Assembly (NCBI GenBank): GCA_013398055.1
Contig: VZRS01014296.1
Coordinates: 264,683-328,682 of the forward strand
Length of the DNA stretch: 64,000 bases
Direction of reading: 5' to 3'
Source of the DNA: Ifrita kowaldi
Taxonomy: Eukaryota > Chordata > Aves > Passeriformes > Cinclosomatidae
In this document: in pieces, positions 1-12,680 of the stretch
How positions within the stretch are numbered: position 1 is the first letter of the stretch
Layout: each line of letters opens with the position of its first letter
Program-made: the position numbers and the translations under genes
Notes under the pieces: model-generated
What the model was told of the DNA's origin: nothing
Database searches by the model: none
The model's input: the letters and a program-made list of their open reading frames with translations, nothing else

Positions 1-3000
1 TTTTATAGCTACAGATTTATATGCAGGAGCAGAAAAGTAGACAGGAGTTTTAGTTAAAATATTTGAATGCTTCATAAAAGAAATTGCAGGAGAGTCACAC
101 AATGTTTTGGATGAAGCAGTATCCCCTCAGGAAATGATCCATGAGAGCTGCTCCGGGGTCCCAGTGGAGGAACGGCATCGTCCTGGCATGCGGAGGAAGG
201 GGCAGGGTCCCGCCCTGTGGGTGTTTGACGTAGAACAAGCCCAGGAGCACAAATATTTCTGTCACTGCAGCATTTTTACCTCACTGAGCAGTCTGGTAGC
301 ACTTCCAGATTCTTCAAATTGCCATGAGGCATCCAAGTAATTTTCTATGCTTCTCTCATAACCGAGTTCATACTGCAAGCCTGGAAACAGAGCTAGACTC
401 CACCAGATCCATTCTGCCCAGGGTTAAGTCTTCTCCTCACACCTCATATTGAGCACATTACAAGAAAGCACAAGAATGTGCTCCCATTTCCTAGTGGCAG
501 CAGGACTTAAGCATAGCTTGCAAAACCCTGCACGTTTCTGATAGCAGGTGCAATAGAAACATTATTTACCTCTATATTTTCTTGGCATCTTTCCTAGATC
601 TTCCACGGAGCAGATGGAGAATGAGCAGCACTAATGCTGAGCTGTGGGTGCAATCATTCACACATGCCTAATACTCCTCTGAGTAGCAATCACTACTTTC
701 AGTATGGAAAAGTGTGCTCACCATCACTACAAGAGCCAGAGTCCTTCCTTTGCTCAGCAATCCAGAAAACACTGTTCACAAGTGCTCCCTGGTCACTTGG
801 AAGGGGCTCCTTGCTGCCACGGGCTCAGAGAGACCGGGGCTGAGAGTTACAACACAGGAGCAGTGATGAGGAAAAATATGTGAAGTATTTTCGTGCACCC
901 CCAGGGGACAGGTCACAGTTCTATTAGCATGAAGCAAGAGAAAGGAGGGGAGAAGGCTTTGAGTATTGTAATCAAACCACCTCGTAGGACAAAGGAAATG
1001 CTCTGTTTCTTGCAGAACAGTGTGAGCAAGCAGATGCCTTAGAAGTGACAAATCTCACATCCCCTGCGATGCTTCCTCACCTTTCGTTTCCCAGCTCCCA
1101 GGAGGCCAAGAGCACGTGCCCTGTACACGATCCAGGAGCAGTGTGCTCAGCCTGGGAGGGCAGCAGCAGGTGCAGAGCACACCTTCATGGGGAATGTTCT
1201 GCTGGGTGTAACCGTGCACTGCCCTCATGGCTGTGCTCAGCCTGGAACATGAGTAAGGTTTGCCTGGATCAGCCCAAATTTCTTGTAAAAAGTGTCAGAA
1301 CAAATACGATGGGAAAAATACACAAAGAAATTTGAAAGTATTTGTATAGTGAATTTGTGTAGTGAAGCTGTTACACCAGCTCAGTGACAGCAGTTTAAAA
1401 GCATATCCTGGTGAATGCTGGCATTCCTTTCCCATGTTTACTGGGTCCCCAAAGCTAACAGCCTGCAGTATTCTGGACCCACTGATTTTGCTGTGGCCAT
1501 CCCAACCAGGCAGGCAAAGAGAATACCAGTCACTTCCAGCTGAGCCTCGTTGTCTCTAAGGACAATTGTGGGAACAAACACCTATCTGGCCTTGAGAAAG
1601 GCCAGTGCAAGACCTGTTCAGAGTCTCTGCTTCCCTTCCGTCTTTGCCTCCTTCCAGCCTTTGAAGGCTTAGGTGACAAACTGACCTTCAGCAGGGAGTG
1701 GTGGGACAGGGCACTGCCAGGTCCTGCATTCCCGTATAACCACACCACCGTGCCTGCTCCTTCTGAGGGCAGGCAGCCCCCTCTCCTGGTGAAGAGCTAC
1801 CTGCACCTCCAGCTCACCTGTGGATACAGTTCCGTAAGGACCAAGTTTCCCAGTCCCATGGGAGTTCATCTGACAAGCACAGACTGACTCCTCTGCATAT
1901 AACCAACAAGCTCCAGACGAAAAGCAAAAATAGGAAAAAATTAGAAGACAGCATGTAGTAAATCAAAACCAGATAGCCCCCACCCTGCAGTTCAACCAGG
2001 CCAGGTTAGTTTACAAATATTCCTTCTAGGTGAAGGAAATGCTTGGAGATAAAAGAGGTGGTGAGTTATCTGCATTTCAGTCAGCCCTACTGGATGGTGG
2101 GGCCCCATTCTTCACACACACACGGTGAAAAACTATCACTGCTACATGTGACACTATGTGAGTTGAGAAAATACAAGGTGCAGTAGGAATCCTCCCACGA
2201 CAGATGGGGGCTGTGACACAGGGCAATTAGATGACATGCTAAAGGTGTCACTGTAAGTCTGTAGCACAGCCAAGGACTGAATAAATATGTCAAATACCAG
2301 TGACACTCCTGTGCTTTCCTCAAGGGACTATCTAAAAATCAAGGCTATAAAAATTCACCTAGGTGATATAGGCATGGATGAAAATACATTCCCTGGCAAA
2401 TTCTATCCTTACCTCCGTTTTTCAGAAGCTCTTCCTGTCCATCCCTCCCCTGACCTCTAGTGGCTTAGGCTCTGTTCAAAGAGAGAAGACTGACTAAGCC
2501 AAAGTGACAAGTGATTCTGCTAGTTCTGGCCCAGTAAAATGCAGTGCTTCTCTACTGAGAATGAGTGTATAAATGAGTGTATAAACAGGAACTGAATCCG
2601 AACCTCCTCCAAATGACCTTTGGAACTTGTAGAGTTTGAACTAGACAAGCCTGGTTTGGTGTTAGTATTTGTGAGCCTGTTCCTGCAGAAAGCAAAGAAG
2701 GCTTTTCAGAAGAAATCTTAACCTTGGCTTAGCCCTTCCTAAGCTCAAGCATGTGCAGGTTTCTAAGGGATTGGTCTTTCCTCCTGCAGACTAAACCTGG
2801 GAGGGAAAGAATAGAGAAGGTGCCTTACAAACCCAGATAACACAGGGACAGAAGCTGGGACAGTCTCCCCAGAGACACCAGCACAGCAATGGCCGGTTAA
2901 AACATTCATGTTCCTGTAACCCACACATGGTTGCCTATGAAATATTCTTGGACAGGTAAATGAAAACATGGCATGCTTTAATTTTGGGCTTTGGGTGGAG

Positions 3001-6000
3001 GGTGCCATAGACACACAAAGTCCTGTTGGCTTCTGCAGGGGTGTGTACGACACTTTATGAAGTCTGGATTCTTTATGAAGTACTAAGACTTGAACCAGAA
3101 CATGCCCAATAACCAGTTTCTTTGCTCAATTAATGCACTGCTTATAAATACAACTACAAGGTCATTGTGCCTTAGCTATCAAAACTATATGGCACAAATA
3201 TGGACATGCCGATGTGTGGGAAAGATTACAGAAGAAATTGACTCTCTGCATTTTCTAACCAGGAGTAATTCCAGGTAGTCAATGGCTCATAAGTTGCTAT
3301 TGAGTTGGAAATGGATTTCCCATAATCTCCTTGTATGGAGGATGTAGTAAATAACAAGAGAAAAGTGGGAAAAGGAATCTGAAAAGATGTGTTATTGCTC
3401 AGTAAAAGACGAAGGAGGTCTTCCCTGTTATTTTTAACTCCAAGGACCTGCTCTCCTTCCCACCTTCAAGTCTGGAATTTCAGCCAAAAACCAGATCCCA
3501 GACTACCTTCAGAGCCCTTCCAGGTGATGTCTAAAACATTAGGATATCAGCAGGAGTCCCTGCATGCACTTGTCAGTAATGCTAAGAATAAAACCTTTTG
3601 CAGGATTAAGATCCGCTTGTGAACGGAAAGAGAAAAAAAATTGTCCCCTAAATTTGTTTGCAATCAGTTTTTCAGATTCTCCCTGTTCCTGGCATCACAC
3701 AGGGTTCCTTGAGGTAAGTAGAAATTATCTTCCACTATAAAATACATTTTCTGACGTTAGAAAAAAAGAGACATGGGTGGAAGCTGATGCAACAGACATC
3801 CAGTTTGCTTTGAGCTGCACATTAGTCACACACCTGCAGAACATCCACGTGTCACGCAGGACGTGGCAGGTACCACTGAACATGACATATGTAAAAAAAT
3901 AAATCATCCAAGCTGCGGGCAGAGGGTGCATGGAGGAGTACAAAGTATTCCAGCTTTCCTATAGAAATTACAAAAATGGAAGTGCTGGTTAAAACTGTTA
4001 GTTTTACAGCAATGCAGTTTATTAGGCTGCCTTCATCCATGAACATTCCCAGGAGAGATTGTTATTTTCAACTTTCTTCTACCCAGCCCATTGAGATGGG
4101 TGAGAGCAGCCTTATTCTCCTCAAAGCTAAAGTTTCTTCCTTAGAAATTGATCCTCGGCCCAGGTTTGCAGAGTGGAGGCTGAGCCAAAGCCATTCAGGC
4201 ATTTCCTGCTGACATTGTTCAGATCTGTCTTTATGCTGTGACCATCCTGGAACTTTCCCTAGCTCTTGGATTCAAATCTACAGAAACTGGCAACTGCCCA
4301 TCAGTCCCCATTCCCTCTCAGAACTGCCCTGTATCACGTGCAGAAATTCTGAGATTCACTTCCCTGTTCCTAAAACTTATCCTGCCCTGGTTTGTTGTTG
4401 CAGGGCTGGTTTTGCCATATGTGCCTTTTGAAAAGGAAAGACTCATATTTAAGATGAAATTAATTTTGACATGTGTCCAGTTTTCTGCTACTTTTTTTTC
4501 TCAAGACATTGCTTTGAAGCAACTAAAATTATTCATTTGGGTTAAAAGTAACATCAGTTGATTATATTTCTTTTTAGATATCTGTGACTCTAGTGAGGGA
4601 TGGATGGAAATGTCATCAGTCTAAGGGCCACTCACTGACATATGGTCCAGCTGCCAGATCCATTCCCTGCCGTATCCACAGTACTCACATCACACAACCC
4701 TCCAGGGCAGGCCCAAAATTTGACCACAAATCCGCAATTGTCGTGTGTCCCTAAGAACACAGGACAAGTCAGGTCACTGCAGGGGCCATTGGTCTCTGAG
4801 GAGGCACTGCTGAACAAGCAGTCCTAGGACAGTCCAAGGACATTTTGTGCTATGGGGGAGACAAGCTTCACTGGTACCAGTTAATGGGAACATCAAAATT
4901 TGTTTCTCACTTGAAACTGATAATCAGTTTACCCTTGAATATTCAGGATACATCACCCACACCTACAAGGTCTTAGCATCACTCAGCAGTGGCCTTTGCA
5001 GGAGATTAAGGGTGTGTCTGTACACATTAAGCTAGCAGAAGATATCCTGGTTTCACAAAGAGGATCTACAGAATTAGATCAGTTAATGCTGCCAGTAAGG
5101 TTTCACCGCTACAAATTACCATAGAGACCAAAGTCTGATCCAATCATCACATCTACAAAAAGACTCCCACTGGTCTCATTCTTTAAAATCAGAGAGGTTC
5201 CCTGAGACTTTAGCTAGGGATTTTCATAAGTGCTCCTAATGGGAGCACATATGTCAGTCATTAACGCTTCAGAAAATACCACTTCTCACACTCCAGCTCA
5301 CACTTTTGGATGTACTTCCCCTCACAAGCACCCAGTGACATTGGTGTGCCCCCACTGTAGCAGTGAGGCCCAAGCCATGCTGAGCACATCTCTGCTGTGC
5401 TGGAGAGGGACTGAGGTGCCTTGGTGACGTAGAACAGGGTTTGGGAGACTCAACTCTATCCCATAGGAAGGGTGTGGCAGATAGGGTTTCTCCAAGTCCT
5501 AGGCAAGTGACTGCCTTTATTAATTTTCTGCCATAATTACTTAAAAAAAAATCTTGAAGGAAATCCTACTGAGTCCATTGGGGAGTCTTCCAAGAGGAGA
5601 TTGCTGTCAGCTTGTATACCATTGTGGGGATACTGCTGTTCTTACACATCTACAGCTCTTCAGCACAGAAACACAGAAAGAGACCAGAAGCAGTATTAAG
5701 AATGTAAAAACAATTTTCTCCTCTTGTCTTTCTCCTGGGGGATTCTTGTTTAGATCCATTTTGTCATGATTGTTTTGGAGTTTAATGCTAGTAAGAATAA
5801 ATTTAATTGCAATCTTGATACTCCCTCTGATAATGGATACATGTAAATAATTTGAAGGGAATAATCTTTTTCATTGCACTTTCCCGTAAAAGAAGCCAAT
5901 GAAGGAAGAACTGTGCATACACAGGTGTTGATAATTCATGCTCCAGAAAGGTGCTCATTCTATACCAGAAGACCCTGGACTAGATTGCATCCTCAGTAGT

Positions 6001-8016
6001 GTTAATTTACATTCCGGGCTTCCAAAGACTGGATTTGGGATGTCTTCCAGCAAATGAAGAGCTTCCCTGTGGTCACTTTGAAGTGGTACATAGTGATTAT
6101 TTTTCTTCCTGTTTTGGTAAGATGGGTTACTCCAGGTATGCTGCCAATTCCCGTTCATTTCTCTTTTACCATCTGTTTCTGGTAACTTTTGTGTCTGCCA
6201 GACACACTGGATTTTTATTACCCATAGTTAACATGACTTATCTGGGAGCCTCTCCCTGCCTATTTTCCCCTTTCTTTCTGTCCTGAGCAAGTGCTAGTGG
6301 AAAGGGAGAGAAAAATGATGCTGTTATCCACAGTATGCCTTGACTTACCATCACTTAATAGAATCTTCATCAACACATCCCGATATACTATAGCAGCAGT
6401 TATTAACACCATGGTTGTATTTCAACAAGTTTACCTGTTCATGAAGTACTTTTGATTGCCCCTCAATTTTGTTGCTCACAGTGGTAGTCCATAACCTTCC
6501 CATAACACAGGAGCTTCTCTGCATTTACATGGAGATGCATAAAGTGGAATCATCATCGACACAGAGGAGACCGAAAGAATTGTTCCTCTTTTACAGTACT
6601 CAAGCCAGGATATCTTTGAGACAGAAATTATCTCCATGCCATGGTTTTCTGTACTATGGAAGGATGGTCACAAAGACCCAAAGAATTATTAGCCCAACAG
6701 AAGAATATAATATGACAAAAAAGAAAGTGATGTGAAACAAGTCTACTGGATCCACACAAGTCCTGAAAAAAGGCTGGAATATCCCACTCACAGATGGAAC
6801 ATCAGCCACTGAGGGTGACCTTGCAGGCAGTGCAGGTTTGGCAGCTTTGTTTCAACACTTAGGAAGGAATCTACAGAGCTGTTCATATCTTTGTGCTGGC
6901 TGGAAGAAAGAAAGCCCAGTAAAGCAGGGACCAGTCAGGGGTACCAGGGATGAACTTAGAAAAATAAACGCAAAAGAAATACATGAAAAGCTTCTTCCTG
7001 TATGTAACCTCACTGCCAGAGTTACAGAGCAGAGTTGGCCCACTGAGTGTCGGGGCTTGAGCTGGCAGCCCATGCACCAAGTTGCTCCATCTGCTCACAG
7101 AGTGAAGGAACACTCCAAGCCAGAGCAAGGAATCCTCAGATTCAGATCTGATGGAACTTCAGCAAGACCTTGAGATCACTGCAGAGTTTTGGGTTCTGAA
7201 GGAAGCTGCTGCTGATGCCAAAACAGACATCTTCATCTTTCAGCAAAACTAGTGTGCAGACAACCAGTGGAGCTGTGACATTTAGTAAAAAATAAAAGTA
7301 AAAAGAAACAAATAAAAGGAAAAGGTACAGTTACATTTACTGGGTGAAAACAGCCCATACAACAGTTCAATTCCAGCTTCTCTTCACTGGTAGTCTACAA
7401 GTTCATTTTTACCCCACTAAAGATAAACAGAAACATTGCCATCACAGAGCTTTACTCTGAAAGAAAGTGTGCAGAGAGCTGCTGGTATGACAGCAGATTT
7501 CTCCTGGCATTTTGTTTTGATATCTTCTGTGTACTTAGTGACAGATCTGACAGCTCTTCCTCAAGAGTTTTTCACATAACAGTGCAAAAAGAAAGAGTAA
7601 AACTTACTGTTTGTTACAGATTTCTGTTTTGGGGGTTTTTTGTTTGTTTGTTTTTTCTGCTTACAATAAGAAGCTATTTACCAAAGCCATGAAGCCCATG
7701 CATTTAACTCCAAAGAGCACAGTTAGTATTGCAAGGCACTTAATTCTTTTGTGGGAAGTCACAGCAAGGATGCAACTACCTTGTATACGTGACAATGATA
7801 CCCTCAACAGTCCCAGCATTCCAGACTTCCAAATCCCTCTCCACTGCCCAGCATTAGGGTTCTCTTAACATCAATGCAGTTTTGCTATAAAGTGAAAAGC
7901 ACAATTTACACAGCAAGAAATATTGATCTTTCTTAGGAAAATCCTTCAAGTCTAGTAAATGACATTTAATTAGATGGGCAGAGGGAAGGCAGAAGTAGTA
8001 GTCTGCACTGAGAGAA
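1..8016. other. Intergenic
   Basis: The open frames are short, lack recognisable domains, and none pairs with convincing splice sites. A TTTG-rich stretch lies at 7635-7655. I see no gene or transposon here. Confidence 0.6.
2561..2586 (+). repeat. Two-copy ATGAGTGTATAA tandem
   Basis: A 12-bp unit repeated twice; minor. Confidence 0.6.
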
Positions 8017-8138
8017 GGGAAGGGAAGGTGCGGGAAGGGAAGGTGCGGGAAGGGAAGGGAAGGTGCGGGAAGGGAAGGTGCGGGAAGGTGCGGGAAGGGA
8101 AGGGAAGGTGCGGGAAGGNAGAAGAGAAGAGAAGAGAA
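8017..8138 (+). repeat. AAGGG/GCGGG minisatellite with GAAGA tail
   Basis: Pentamers AAGGG are interspersed with the decamer AAGGTGCGGG in an irregular order up to 8118, followed by one N at 8119 and a short GAAGA array. One strand is almost wholly purine. The N marks an unresolved base or collapsed copy number. Confidence 0.95.
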
Positions 8139-8139
8139 T

Positions 8140-11100
8140 TCCTGCCTGGGACAGGGAATAAGACCAGTATGAGGACAGTTGTTGTCTTTTTGCTATCATT
8201 TCAAATGGAAAGAGGAGTGGGCAGTAGGGAAAAATGTCAGTGAAGAGGAACTGCCTGGCAGACAAAAGCTCTAGAGCCTGTGCTGGGGTTGCGTGTGGTT
8301 CCCTGGTCAGAAGGACTCCGCCCTTCACAGGAGAAGTGATTTGGGAAAAAAGTAGACAGGGAAGTTTGTTCTGAAGGCTAAGGCAGGAATGATTCTCTTT
8401 TCTACATAAGGAGCACGAGACTAGCAAGAGTTCCTCACCCAGGCACAATGCAAACATTTACAGAAGACATGCTGTGGGAGCTAATCAGGGGTTTGTTAAA
8501 ATATGTATGTGCACTAAATAAAATATCAAGTGGTATAAATACATCTCTGTCCCAGTTCATTCTGTCCTGTCAGGAAAGCACCACAGTCTGTACAGCTTCA
8601 CAAGGGCTTTCTTCTGCATGGCACTGAACTTCAGGCCTCAGCTCTTTGAGTCCTGACAAGCCACATGTCAGACATCAATCCCATTTTGGTGCTTCTTTGC
8701 ACATCTCTCCCTGTTAAAGTCCTAGGATTGCTTCTGAGTTTATACTATTTTGTAGCTTTTTGCTTTTAAATTCACCATTATGAGCCAAACGTGCAGACTC
8801 TAACTGTAAAAATCTCTTGAGTTCTCTGGTTTCCATGCAGTGGGACTCACAAAAGCACCACAACACAGCTCTGCAGCAGGGTTAGTTTGGTCTCTTACCA
8901 GGTGAAGGTCAATACACATTAACTAACAGCAGGTACAAGTGTCCAGCTGCTCCATTTGCCTCTGTACCGAGGCTTATGCCATCACAGTCCCCATACACAC
9001 AGGTGGGATTCACCTCTCCTGTGCAGTCTGACAAGCAGCTGCTGGGAGCCACAGCTACTGACACAGCACATCAGTTCTTTTTGCAGTCCCCACTTGTAAA
9101 GAGCGGCCAAAGCAAGGCTAAACCAGCTCTTACAGGTCCCTCTTGGGCACAGCTGCCACATGTCCAGCCTTTTACAGTCCTTCCCCCTTCTCTTGCCTCC
9201 TTAGGGCACTTTCTGTGCCCTGTCTGGGGGCAGCTTTCTCTCATTGCCAGGCAGGAAACACACGTGCTAATATGTCCTCCCTGCAGAAAGCTCTCCTTGC
9301 CCTTTCCCCTGGAGGGAAATCATTGTGGGTTAACAGTTGACTTCCACCAGGATCCTTTAGAATTTTTCAAACACAGGTTATTTTAGGGTTCTAAACCAAT
9401 TATTGTTTAGTTTCTTTTATGCTGTATGGAAAGATCTGGGCAGAACTGCATCCTCAGCACACACTGTCCTCTTTCTCTGATGCTGTGCCTTCTTTGGCAC
9501 ACTTGAGATTCCAGCAAAGTCCAGAGATCTCTGACACGATGTTCTAGCACTGGCCACCATCTATCCCTTAGGACCAACAGACTTCTACCCACACAGAGTG
9601 AAGCTTAGGCATGTTTTCATAAACACATTGGGGCAGAATGGCAGCTTTTGATCGCTTTCACATAAGCTCCATCCCTGTGAAGCACATCCCAAAGTGTCTG
9701 TCCTTGCAGGAGGAGGCAAAAGGAGCTGAGTTCAGATGAAGATGACTCAGCTCTTTCTTGCTAGAAATTGCTGTCAGAGCCCATGATGCCATGTTGGTTT
9801 TTGCCTTTTTCTATGTTCTCTGTATTCTTTACACATATATTTGTAGCTCTGTAGTCTATTATTGTAGCTTAGCTTCAGTATTTTCCTAGGCAGAAAGACA
9901 AAACACATTCCAAGACCCCTATCCTATCTTGGCTCTCCTTAGAAACCAAGGTTGAGACCAGCTCTTCCAGACATAGTTTTATAAATGAAGTTTAGTCCTT
10001 ATCTGAGGGGGGAGGATTTCAAAGGTACTAGAACTGGGGGCATGACTTCACCAAGCATGCATCTAACTGGGGACTCTTGTTAACTTCCAAAATCTATAAA
10101 AATTGTATACGCATTACACGGTGTGTGCATCTTCGGCATTTTCCACGTGACAAATTGTGCACCTAAGGATTCTTATATAAAGCTAACCCCTTTTTGTCAC
10201 CCTAACTGTGTCTGGCTCACAATTCTAGGACCGGAGAAAAAGGCATCACCCATTTATGATCTATGAACTGTGTCAGTTTTACTGTATGAAGGATTAAAGC
10301 CCGTAAGATCAATAATATATGGAGATACAAACCCCACTGAAATGGGTCAGTGTTTGTAGGACTAATAGTACAGCTGGCAGAAAGAAAATCACTCACTCTC
10401 AAGCTAATACATTACTTTTCTGTAACTCCACCTGGTTGGTTTGGACAATACAGTTCCAGTTCTTAAATAGCTGCAGAAATGTCATTCACCAGGAGATGTG
10501 GCTGCTTTGATTCACTTTGATGCACTGTCATCTGATGATGCAGGGTGATCTGCAAATTGACTTGAGGCTCTATATAAACTGCAAGTTTCAGATCGGAAAA
10601 ATAAGGAAAAGGCTGGTAAACTGTCAGGAAGTTATTTTGTTGCGTGGTGCCCATGCAGTTCAACATACTGATTAAATGAAGGCAAAAGCAAGTCCTACAA
10701 GATGCCAGGCAAAATCTCCTGGATGTGACCATTTACAAAACCAGGGGTGATACAGCCCAGTGTTGGACACTGTGTAGGTTACCCAGCTCCAGAGCACGTG
10801 AAGTGTTCTTCCTCTGGCCGTCTTCATCCTCACGCCCCAGTACCTGAGAGAAAAAGAAGCTGCAAGAACATTTGACATCTCAAAGATTCCTGTGAAATAA
10901 CTCCCATTGGTAGTAAATCCGCTTTGCACAGCCCTGTATGCTCAGGCTGGGCCCGTGTTACATTTGCATGCAGCACATCTGTCTCCAAAGCAGATATTGG
11001 CCTTCACAGCACAGCTGGCACTTGCTGCACCAGCAATACCTGAATATCTCTTCTAGACTGTGATGCTCCTCACTTTGTTCACCTCTCCTGCTAAATAAAT

Positions 11101-12127
11101 TGCAAAGGGAAGAATCTCTTGCTTTGTTTTCTCTGCAGGTATGATCTGAAATTTTTCGTTATGGTGACTAAATTCTAGAGCCCTGCAAAGCGGTTACTGT
11201 GCTTTAAAGCATGAAGATGAATCTGTATTGACTTACTTCCAAATCAATTCCTCTCAGCTGTTATTGCTTCTGGCTACATCAAAGTTAGGGTAGAACCACC
11301 AGAACTGACACCTTGGCTCAGCTTCTAGGACTGTGCTAAACTCACAGCCAAACTCTCTGATGCTGGGCTGCCAGAGAGGCTGGAAGGGGTGTAAGGCACT
11401 GTGGAGTTCCCCCCAAACACCTCGGAGCCCAGTGTATAAAGCTGCAGTTTCAGTGTCGGAATTAACCCTGGCCAATACTGTGCTAGCAGCAGAGGACTAT
11501 TACTGTCCTGCTACTACAGCTTTAACACTGGAGTAGACAGAGATGGTACATTCAGCCTGTAGGACCCATTGGAGGCCTGTGCCCCAAACTGGTGTCAATT
11601 GGTCATTGCTGAGCAGCACCTGGGCACCAAGAGCAGAAGAATTTCACTTCAGCTTAGGAAATCCTGCTACCACTGGAATCAATGGTACCAGTGACTTCCA
11701 TGGGTGCTGATGCCAAGTGCTTTGAGCTGTCACACTCTCCCACCCCATTTACACCAGTTGGAAGGGTATTTTATTTCTTTGCACCTTTGTCCCTAAGCAT
11801 CTGAACCCAGAGCCACAACTTGCATCATAGGAATGAAAAAGGTGCCTTGTGTTCAGCAGTACTTGCTCAAGTTGGCTTTTAGGGGAGATTTAAATACGAG
11901 CTCACCACCAGCTGCCCAGCTGAGTCCTCTTCTGAGCTCTGAGGCTAATTTCTGAAACCACTGAGAGGATTTTATCCAGGGTCTATTAGCCACTGTACAG
12001 CAGGAGGTACATTATCATGGAACGACAACTTGCAAGGAAATAGCTCAGATTTACAGTGCAGCTGAACAGAGTGGGAAATTAAATAGTCCCAGGTGTAACC
12101 TGAGTAAGTTCCTTGGAACAGGAAGCA
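8140..12127. other. Intergenic
   Basis: No gene recognised. One exon-like island with a strong acceptor (10783-10843, minus) is described under findings. Confidence 0.55.
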
Positions 12128-12158
12128 TAAACAAACAAACAAACAAACAAAAAAAAAG
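12128..12158 (+). repeat. (AAAC)n with A-rich tail
   Basis: Five to six AAAC units followed by an A run and AAAG-like sequence. It could be the A-rich tail of a degraded retroposed sequence, but no body is recognisable. Confidence 0.8.
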
Positions 12159-12622
12159 AAAAAAGAAAATAAAAACCTGAGTGAAAACTAAGCAGGAATG
12201 GCTCCAGGAAGATGTGCATGTCTTTCACTCATTTTCCTATTTAATATTAAGAATTGTGTATTTTATCCAAATTTTTACCCTAGTCCTATGAGTATACAAC
12301 AAATAGGCTTTAACACACTATACATGGATAGAAATATAAATGCATTTGGAACTAATATTGTACAGCTATAGAAAATTACAACCCTCTAAGTGAGCAATTC
12401 TTTACCAAAATATTTATGTGCTGTAAGTTTGTAAGTTTTTACTACTGTGAAGTACTAGTTATTCTAGAATACACACAGAAATATCACTAAGTGTGTGGAT
12501 CATAGTCCTGCAGTGTCATGAAAACATCATGCTAAATGCTTATGAGTGTTGAAAACTCAGTGAATTGAGAGGTCTGGGTGATGAAACTCTGGAGCAAAAA
12601 CCAGCAGGGAAAAAAAGGCTGT

Positions 12623-12680
12623 GGGGGGGGGACCAACCAACCAACCAACCAACCAACCAACCAACCAACCAACCAACCAA
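12623..12680 (+). repeat. Poly-G followed by (CCAA)12
   Basis: Nine G (12623-12631), one A, then twelve CCAA units (12633-12680). The minus-strand frames here read as GWLV repeats purely because of the repeat. Confidence 0.97.

Noticed and set aside
7966..8457. 163-codon minus-strand open frame rich in SLPAPSRTFP repeats
   Set aside because: It is the translation of the AAGGG/GCGGG minisatellite and crosses an N; length comes from the repeat having no stop codons.
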